Source: Mycobacterium shinjukuense
GTDB taxonomy: Bacteria; Actinomycetota; Actinomycetes; Mycobacteriales; Mycobacteriaceae
DNA: 64,000 bases
Assembly: GCF_010730055.1 (NCBI RefSeq)
Contig: NZ_AP022575.1
Location: forward strand, 992,001-1,056,000
Direction of reading: 5' to 3'
Position 1 is the stretch's first letter, and the number at the start of each line of letters is the position of its first letter. Position numbers and translations under genes: made by a program. A model generated the notes under the pieces. The model saw only the letters and a program-made list of their open reading frames with translations. It was not told the origin of the DNA and did not search any database. Below are positions 34,346-42,100 of this stretch, in pieces.

Positions 34346-34372
34346 AAGTCGCCCGAACTGCGGCCCGACATT

Positions 34373-35514
34373 GATTGACAGCCGTTCACCTGATGACGGG
34401 TGCGGGCGTCGCGACCTCGACGACATCGAAGTTCGTCAACCAGGCGCTGCGGTAGTCCGACCAGGGTCGGCGTCAGCCGGCCGTGGCGGGAGCATGGCGG
34501 CTCGTAGTGCACACAGCGCTGGGCCGAAGCGGCATGTGCTGCCTCGTCGACGACGGTGACCGACAGCAGCATTTCGACGGGTCCGGTGGCGTCGATCGTC
34601 AGCAGCAGGCTGGTTCCGGTGATCTGGTAGTGCGCGACCGCGCCTCCGCCCAGGCCCTGTTGACCGCTGGTGCCGGCATCGAATCGGCCCTGCCGGCGCA
34701 TCGGGTGCACCACGGTACCGACGAACGTGCCGATGCGCCGATCCAGCGGCGACAGCGTCCGAATCTTCTCGAACGCGGTCAATGCTGCCCGCCGCGTCGC
34801 GCAACTGCCCGCACGGATCGGCTGGGACGGGCGCGCCGGGTGTGCCGTCCCCGAGGTCAACCCGCAACGCGGGCGAGCGCACGAACACCGCCGAGCCGGG
34901 CTTGGCGACCTCACCAAATGTGCCGAAAACGCTTGGCGGACAGGTAAAGCCACCCACGATCTGGATCGCCGCCAGCGGTTTCTCCCAGGTGATGTAGCGG
35001 AACCGGATGTGGTCGAACGTGACCTCGATGGCCTGCACGGCCGCCCAACGGCCTTCGTTGGCGCGCACGCTGTAGATGCGCAGCGACTCCCTGAACGGAT
35101 TGTCGGTCAGAGGTGGCGCGAAACCGCCCATCCAGACCGGGGATCGGAAACCCCGCCACCGCAATCTCGGTCAGCTACAGCTTCTGCGCCAGGTCGATTC
35201 GGGCGAGGTCGATGCCGGGGGTGCTGGTGTCCACGTCGAGGCTGGCGACGATGCGAGGGGAGCCGAGTGCGCCGGCATCACCGAGCAGCACCCGGATGTC
35301 GACGACGTCGGTGGCAGCGGCCGGAAGGCCGCTCGGCCGGTCGAAGGAACCGTCACCGAAAGCGGGGTGGCGGGGTCGAGCTGGATGTCGAGACCGCCCA
35401 GAACGGTGCCCAGCAGAAAGCCGCCGGTGTCGAAGACGACGCTGAGCAACTGCTGATACGCCTGCTCGGCGAATTCAATGACCAGGTCGTACCCGTGGTC
35501 TGCTCACCGAGCAT
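34373..35514 (-). pseudogene. Decayed gene of unknown function (multiple frameshifts)
   Basis: Readable pieces in sequence order: MLGEQTTG, then YDLVIEFAEQAYQQLLSVVF and TGGFLLGTVLGGLDIQLDP (to about 35330); DIRVLLGDAGALGSPRIVASLD and IDLARIDLAQKL followed by TAG; LTEIAVAGFPIPGLDGRF; NPFRESLRIYSVRANEGRW and FDHIRFRYITWEKPLAAIQIV; FEKIRTLSPLDRRIGTFVG; and VAHYQITGTSLLLTIDATG. Each piece is protein-like but needs frame changes near 35110, 35340 and 34770, plus one stop read through. The start overlaps the upstream small gene by about ten bases. No family was recognised. Gene limits at the 3' end are approximate. Confidence 0.55.
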
Positions 35515-35876
35515 CGCTCACCCCGCCCCCTGGCCCGCGGGTGAACCGGATGTTCACGGTGGCGGTCACCACTTGGCCGTTCGGCAGCCGGAAGGACCGC
35601 GGCCGATGCAGGTCGGGGCGTCACCGGTCAACGACGCCGCCTTGAGCCGCTGCTTGATGATCGGCGGCACCTCGATCCGCAACCCGGTCAACGTGGCGAA
35701 GGGGTCGGCGGCAAACCGCCGCGCCGCATCCGGCTTTGCCAGGGCGGCAAGGATTTTGCGCTCCGATTTGGCCAACTCCTCGAACTCGGCACGCAGCCGG
35801 GGCCGAGTCGATCGATCACCGGGTTGAGTCCCCGATCTGGTGTCCGGATCACTCGCCGCGACCGTCGTGGTGCCAT
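35505..35876 (-). pseudogene. Decayed small gene with leader-peptide-like segment
   Basis: Pieces in order: an Arg-rich start ending GLNPVIDRL, RAEFEELAKSERKILAALAK, ARRFAADPFATLTGLRIEVPP, and SFRLPNGQVVTATVNIRF up to TGA at 35505. Two frame changes are needed (near 35800, at a GGCCCC run, and near 35620). The middle piece has the DP...A...G-x-x-V/I-P-P layout of nitrile-hydratase-like leader peptides (NHLP), but chance similarity is possible. It overlaps the next decayed gene and probably formed an operon with it. Homopolymer-linked sequencing error could explain part of the damage. Confidence 0.45.
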
Positions 35877-36010
35877 GAACTGACGTTAATCCCGAAACGG
35901 CCGCGCGGTGTGACTCAAATTGGGGCGCTGTTGGCCGATGATCTGGCTCACCTGCGCGGGGATAGACTCACTCCGTCAGGGGCATCGGGGCTGAACAGGA
36001 GCACAAGGCC

Positions 36011-38311
36011 ATGGCCATCGCCGAAACGGACACCGGGGTCAGCGCGCCGTTCGAGCACGACTTTGAGAAGGCCGTCGCCGCAACGCAGCACTACTTCGAC
36101 AGCCCACGCTTTTCCGGGATCACCCGGCTCTACACGGCCCGCCAGGTGGTGGAGCAACGCGGCACGATCCCCACCGACTACACCGTGGCACGCGACGCGG
36201 CCACGGCCTTCTACCAGCGCCTGCGGGAACTCTTCGCCGCGCGCAAGAGCATCACGACGTTTGGGCCCTACTCGCCGGGGCAGGCCGTGAGCATGAAGCG
36301 GATGGGCATCGAGGCCATCTATCTGGGCGGTTGGGCAACCTCGGCGAAGGGTTCCACCACCGAGGATCCGGGACCCGACCTCGCCAGCTACCCGTTGAGC
36401 CAGGTGCCCGACGATGCCGCGGTGCTGGTGCGCGCCCTGCTCACCGCCGACCGCAATCAGGAGTACCTGCGGCTGCGCATGAGCGAGCGGCAGCGTGCCG
36501 CCACCCCGGCCTACGACTTCCGCCCGTTCATCATCGCCGACGCCGACACCGGCCACGGCGGAGATCCGCACGTGCGCAATCTGATTCGCCGCTTCGTTGA
36601 GGTCGGCGTGCCGGGATATCACATCGAGGACCAGCGCCCGGGCACCAAGAAGTGTGGCCATCAGGGCGGCAAGGTGCTGGTGCCGTCGGACGAGCAGATC
36701 AAGCGCCTCAACGCCGCCCGGTTCCAGCTCGACATCATGCGAGTGCCCGGCATCATCGTCGCGCGCACCGACGCCGAGGCCGCCAACCTGATCGACAGCC
36801 GCGCCGACGAGCGTGACCAGCCGTTCCTCCTCGGCGCCACCAACCTCAACGTTCCGTCCTACAAGTCCTGCTTCCTGGCGATGCTGCGGCGCTTCGACGA
36901 GCTGGGCGTCAAGGAGCTCAACGGCCACCTGCTCTACGCGCTGGGCGACGACGAGTACGCGATGGCCAACGCCTGGCTCGAGCGCCAAGGAATCATGGGC
37001 CTGGTCTCCGAGACCGTCACTGCCTGGCGGGACAACGGTCAACGCTCGATCGACGATCTCTTCGACCAGGTGGAGTCGCGGTTCGTGGCCGCCTGGGAGG
37101 ACGACGCCGGGCTGATGACCTACGGCGAGGCCGTGGCCGACGTCCTGGAATTCGGTGAGAGCGAGGGCGAACCCGTCGGCATGCGCCCCGAGGAGTGGCG
37201 GGCGTTCGCGGCCAGCGCGTCGCTCTACGCCGCGCGGGCCAAAGCCAAGGAGTTGGGCGTGGACCCGCCGTGGGACTGCGAGCTGGCGAAGACCCCCGAA
37301 GGCTATTACCAGATCCGCGGCGGCATACCGTATGCGATCGCCAAGTCGCTGGCCGCGGCACCGTTTGCCGACATCCTGTGGATGGAGACCAAGACCGCCG
37401 ACCTCGCCGATGCCCGGCAGTTCGCCGAGGCGATCCATGCCGAGTTCCCCGACCAGATGCTGGCGTACAACCTCTCGCCGTCGTTCAACTGGGACACCAC
37501 CGGCATGACCGATGAGGAGATGCGGCACTTCCCCGAGGAACTGGGCAAGATGGGCTTCGTCTTCAACTTCATCACCTACGGCGGGCACCAGATCGACGGC
37601 GTGGCCGCCGAGGAGTTCGCCACCGCGCTGCGACAGGACGGCATGCTGGCGCTGGCTCGCTTGCAACGCAAGATGCGCCTGGTCGAGTCGCCCTACCGCA
37701 CGCCGCAGACCCTGGTCGGCGGGCCGCGCAGTGACGCGGCGCTGGCCGCCTCCTCGGGACGCACGGCGACCACCAAGGCCATGGGCAAGGGATCGACCCA
37801 GCACCAGCACCTGGTCCAGACCGAGGTGCCGCGCAAGCTGCTGGAGGAGTGGCTGGCCATGTGGAGCGGCCACTATCAGCTCAAAGACAAACTGCGCGTA
37901 CAGCTTCGGCCACAGCGCGCCGGCTCCGAGGTGCTCGAGCTCGGCATCTATGGTGACGGCGAGCAGAAGCTGGCCAACGTGATCTTCCAACCAATTCAGG
38001 ACCGACGGGGCCGCACCATCCTGTTGGTGCGCGACCAGAACACGTTCGGCGAGGAGCTTCGGCAGAAGCGGTTGATGACGTTGATTCACCTGTGGTTGGT
38101 GCACCGCTTCAAGGCCGACGCGGTGCACTACGTCACGCCCACCGCCGACAACCTGTACCAGACCTCGAAGATGAAATCCCACGGCATCTTCAGCGAGGTC
38201 AATCAGGAGGTGGGCGAGATCATCGTCGCCGAGGTGAACCACCCGCGCATCGCCGAGCTGCTGACGCCCGATCGCGTCGCGCTGCGGAAGCTGATCGCCA
38301 AGGAAGGGTAA
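36011..38311 (+). CDS. aceA: Isocitrate lyase 2 (full length)
   Basis: A 766-residue isocitrate lyase of the long ICL2 class, splitting isocitrate into succinate and glyoxylate for the glyoxylate shunt and 2-methylisocitrate removal. The catalytic motif KKCGHQGGKVLVP is near residue 216, following DADTGHGGDPHVRNLIRRF near 177 and HIEDQRPG. NLSPSFNW near 490 and the C-terminal regulatory domain (about 600-766) are complete. In H37Rv the gene is split into aceAa/aceAb (Rv1915/Rv1916); here it is one frame. The ATG at 36011 has AGGAG upstream. Confidence 0.96.
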   Translation: MAIAETDTGVSAPFEHDFEKAVAATQHYFDSPRFSGITRLYTARQVVEQRGTIPTDYTVARDAATAFYQRLRELFAARKSITTFGPYSPGQAVSMKRMGIEAIYLGGWATSAKGSTTEDPGPDLASYPLSQVPDDAAVLVRALLTADRNQEYLRLRMSERQRAATPAYDFRPFIIADADTGHGGDPHVRNLIRRFVEVGVPGYHIEDQRPGTKKCGHQGGKVLVPSDEQIKRLNAARFQLDIMRVPGIIVARTDAEAANLIDSRADERDQPFLLGATNLNVPSYKSCFLAMLRRFDELGVKELNGHLLYALGDDEYAMANAWLERQGIMGLVSETVTAWRDNGQRSIDDLFDQVESRFVAAWEDDAGLMTYGEAVADVLEFGESEGEPVGMRPEEWRAFAASASLYAARAKAKELGVDPPWDCELAKTPEGYYQIRGGIPYAIAKSLAAAPFADILWMETKTADLADARQFAEAIHAEFPDQMLAYNLSPSFNWDTTGMTDEEMRHFPEELGKMGFVFNFITYGGHQIDGVAAEEFATALRQDGMLALARLQRKMRLVESPYRTPQTLVGGPRSDAALAASSGRTATTKAMGKGSTQHQHLVQTEVPRKLLEEWLAMWSGHYQLKDKLRVQLRPQRAGSEVLELGIYGDGEQKLANVIFQPIQDRRGRTILLVRDQNTFGEELRQKRLMTLIHLWLVHRFKADAVHYVTPTADNLYQTSKMKSHGIFSEVNQEVGEIIVAEVNHPRIAELLTPDRVALRKLIAKEG

Positions 38312-38334
38312 GCGGGCGCTTCCACCTGCCTCAT

Positions 38335-38766
38335 TTAGGTGCCGTCTGCGGTGCCGCTGGGGACGATCCAGCGCACCGACTGCTCGGTCACCGCGGCGAT
38401 CAGCTCGTACTCGTGGTCATAATGCAGCACGGTCACGCCGTGCCGTTCGGCGGTCGCTGCGATCAGCAGGTCGGGGAGAGCGGCGCCGCGATGGGCACTT
38501 TTCCGAGCGAGTGCGGCCTGGACCTCAAGCGCACGCTGCCACACCTCGTCTGGCATGGCCAAACGCTCGAACCCGTCGCGTAACTGCTGCTGGCGGCGCG
38601 CATAGTCGGCGGGATTGCGCGCGGAGTACAGCACTTCCAACTCGACCATTCCGCACGTGGCGACCTGGCCCGTCTCGATGAGCGGGGAGAGCGCGGCGTC
38701 CACGGCGGGGCGGTTCAGCCGCGCCAATGCGCTGGTGTCGGCCAGGTACCGGGCTACCGCCGCCAC
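38335..38766 (-). CDS. vapC: VapC-type PIN-domain toxin
   Basis: A 143-residue PIN ribonuclease. The acidic metal-binding residues are visible: LADTSALAR (Asp near 8), MVELEVLYSAR (Glu near 43), LPDLLIAATAERHG (Asp near 100) and HYDHEYELIA (Asp near 118). It is translated from a start that overlaps the antitoxin gene by 13 bases. VapC toxins cleave tRNA or rRNA when free of VapB. The specific H37Rv counterpart is not assigned. Confidence 0.9.
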   Translation of the reverse strand: MAAVARYLADTSALARLNRPAVDAALSPLIETGQVATCGMVELEVLYSARNPADYARRQQQLRDGFERLAMPDEVWQRALEVQAALARKSAHRGAALPDLLIAATAERHGVTVLHYDHEYELIAAVTEQSVRWIVPSGTADGT

Positions 38767-38963
38767 GCCCGATCCGTCATGACCTCGTCGACCGCGTCGG
38801 CCAACTCGCCGCGCCGCGCATCGTCGAGGAACTGCCGGCGTGCGGCTAGGGCGACCACTTGCGCGAGCGCGGCGTTGACGGTGTCCTTTTTCGTAACGGT
38901 GCCCAGCACTGCTTGCGCGCGTTTAAGAAGTTCGTCGTTGGTGTCGATCAGGGTACGGGTCAC
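38754..38963 (-). CDS. vapB: VapB-type antitoxin
   Basis: A 69-residue antitoxin. The N-terminal ribbon-helix-helix is MTRTLIDTNDELLKRAQAVLG followed by TKKDTVNAALAQVV, typical of VapB proteins of the MT-type that bind their own promoter. The C terminus (DDARRGELADAVDEVM) would wrap the VapC active site. First gene of the pair; the upstream 235 bases hold no other gene. Confidence 0.9.
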   Translation of the reverse strand: MTRTLIDTNDELLKRAQAVLGTVTKKDTVNAALAQVVALAARRQFLDDARRGELADAVDEVMTDRAWRR

Positions 38964-39198
38964 TGGTCACCTCCGCGTCCAACCGCTAGATATCCGGAGG
39001 TTACCATCTGTGATATCTGCGGTGTCCGGTCAGCAGTCCTCGCTGGCGGCCCGATTGAGGTCGGCTCGAAACCGGTCGAATTCCAGCCGCGGCCCGCCGC
39101 TGAACGCCGCCACAGCCCGCGTCGCGACCCACGAATCGATGCCAAGGCAGTGGAGAAAGCTCGCCGACCGGAATCCCATGTCTGAGCCACACCCCAAA
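38964..39198. other. Intergenic region upstream of vapBC
   Basis: It contains the minus-strand vapBC promoter and the 3' flank of the PPE gene. A short imperfect palindrome with TATC/GATA arms near 38985-39020 (ATATCCGGAG...TGATATC) could be the VapBC autoregulatory operator. No coding sequence seen. Confidence 0.35.
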
Positions 39199-42100
39199 TT
39201 ACGGCCCGGTGCCGGTGCGGAAGAAGCCCGCTAGCTTTTCGCCGACGTTCCTCATACCCGAGGTTACCGCCGACGTCACGAGGCCAACCGTGCTCGTGTT
39301 GTACAGACCGGAGATGGTGTTGCCCAGGTTCGCCACACCCGATGCCAGTTGCCCGACGTTGTAGAAACCCGAGACTCCTCCCGGCAACGAGTTTGGCACC
39401 TGGTTCCAGAAGCCCGAGATGCCGGCCCCGACGTTTCCGAAGCCCGATGCGCCGCCACCACCGCTGTTGAAGAAGCCCGAAGACGGCGTGCTGGTCGAGT
39501 TGCCGAAGCCTGGGGTGCCCCCGATGTTGATCGGGATGTTGATCGGCCCCAAGCCGCCGCTGAGGTCAACGTTCAAGGGGAACCCGCCAATGGTGATTCC
39601 CGGGATGGTGAACCCATTGACCTGCCCACTCAACGGAACACTCAAACCGAACTGAGCAATATTGAACCCAGGAATCGTGAACCCATTGACCTGGCCGCTC
39701 AGCGGAACATTCAAACCGAACTGAGCAATATTGAATCCAGGAATCGTGAACCCATTGACCTGGCCGCTCAGCGGAATACTTAGGCCAAACTGAGGAATAT
39801 TGAATCCAGGAATCGTGAACCCATTGACCTGGCCGCTCAGCGGAATACTCAAACCGAACTGAGCAATATTGAATCCAGGAATCGTAAACCCATTGACCTG
39901 GCCGCTCAGCGGAATACTCAAACCGAACTGAGCAATATTGAATCCAGGAATCGTAAACCCATTGACCTGGCCGCTCAGCGGAATACTTAGGCCAAACTGA
40001 GGAATATTGACACCGTTGATGACGATCGGGCCGGTGCCGCCGGTCAACGTGGGACCAATGTTAAAGTGAGTTAGCGTGATGGGGCCGATGGTGCCCGAAA
40101 CGACCAGGGCGACGTTATACGGAATTGCTCGAATAGTGACGTCGACGGGTACCGTCACACCGATACTCACGGGAATTCCGGAAATATTGATTGTACCCAC
40201 GCTGATCGCGCCGACGGTGCCCGACGCACTAATACCCAGTGGAATATTAGGAATAACAACAGGATTCACGCCGATCGCGCCGACGGTGCCCGACGCACTA
40301 ATACCCAGTGGAATGTTAGGAATAGCAACAGGATTCACGCCGATCGCGCCGACGGTGCCCGACGCACTAATACCCAGTGGAATGTTAGGAATAGCAACAG
40401 GATTCACGCCGATCGCGCCGACGGTGCCCGACGCACTAATACCCAGTGGAATGTTAGGAATAGCAACAGGATTCACGCCGATCGCGCCGACGGTGCCCGA
40501 CGCACTAATACCCAGTGGAATGTTAGGAATAACAACAGGATTCACGCCGATCCCGCCGACGGTACCCGACGCGCTAATATTCAGCGGGATTGCAGGCACA
40601 TCAATGTTAGGCACGGTAATGGGGCCGACACCACCGGTCACATGGACGCCCAGCGGGATTGGGGGAATGGTGATTGTGCCCGAGAAGCCAGGTAAGCCCT
40701 GGTAATCGCCCCGCCACAACAAGCCATTGCTAAAGTTGCCCGAGATCAAGGCACCGGTGTTGACATCGCCCGCGTTGCCCCAGCCGGTGTTCAAATCACC
40801 AGGGTTCAAGTACCCGGTGTTTGTGTTGCCCGGGTTCAAGTCCCCCGTGTTGATGCTGCCCGTGTTGAAATTGCCCGTGTTGTAGCCGCCCGTGTTGGCA
40901 ATGCCGGTGTTGACGCTGCCAACGTTAAAGAAACCCGTGTTGGCGTTGCCCGCGTTGCCCAGCCCCGTGTTGTGGCTGCCGGAGTTGCCGATGCCGAAGT
41001 TTCCGGTGCCCGAGTTGAAGAAGCCAATGTTTCCGGTCCCCGAATTACCGAAGCCGATGTTTCCGCTGCCCGAGTTCAGGCCGCCGAACCCGACCTGGTT
41101 GTTGCCGGTCAGCCCGACACCGACGTTTCCATTGCCCGTGTTGCCGAAGCCGAAGTTGTCGTTACCGCTGTTGCCGAAGCCAATGTTATTGCTGCCAATA
41201 TTGCCAAAGCCGATGTTCTGCAAGGCCGCCGTCAATCCCGGACCGGTGTTTGCAAACCCGAAGTTGTTGCTACCGGCGTTGCCGAAGCCGAAGTTATTGT
41301 CGCCGAGGTTGCCGAAGCCGAAGTTATTGCCGCCGGCGTTGCCCAAGCCGAAGTTGTAGCTACCGACGTTGCCGCTGCCGATGTTGTAGTCACCGAGGTT
41401 TGCGCTACCCAGGTTGAGGCTGCCATGATTTGCGACGCCGAAGTTTAAGGTCGTCCCGGCCACGCCGTCGCGCACGAATCCGGCCAGGTGGCTGCCTACG
41501 TTGCCGACGCCCGAGACAAAGCCGGGTGTCGCCGGGCCCAGCGTGCTTGTGTTGTAGAGGCCTGAGACGGTGTTGCCGAGGTTCGAAATGCCCGATGTCA
41601 GCGGCCCGACGTTGAGGGAACCCGAATTCCCCAGGATCCCGGCAACATTCCAGAAGCCCGAAGTTCCCGACCCCACGTTTCCGAAGCCCGATGCGCTGCC
41701 GGCGCCGCTGTTGAAGAAGCCCGAAGACGGCGTGCTGGTCGAGTTGCCGAAGCCCGGGGTTCCCGCGATATCGATTGGGATGTTGATCGGGCCGATGGGG
41801 CCGGTTACGTGCAGGCTCAACGGGATCGCGGGAAGGGTGTAACCGTTCGGGAACAGGGTGATGCCGTTAACGGGATCACCGATGATGCCGCCCACGTTGA
41901 TGCTCAACGGGATTCCGGGAAGGGTGTAACCGTTCGGGAACAGGGTGATGCCATTGACCGGATCACCGATGATGCCGCCCACGTTGATGCTCAACGGGAT
42001 TCCGGGAAGGGTGTAACCGTTCGGGAACAGGGTGATGCCATTGACCGGATCACCGATGATGCCGCCCACGTTGATGCTCAACGGGATTCCGGGAAAAGTG

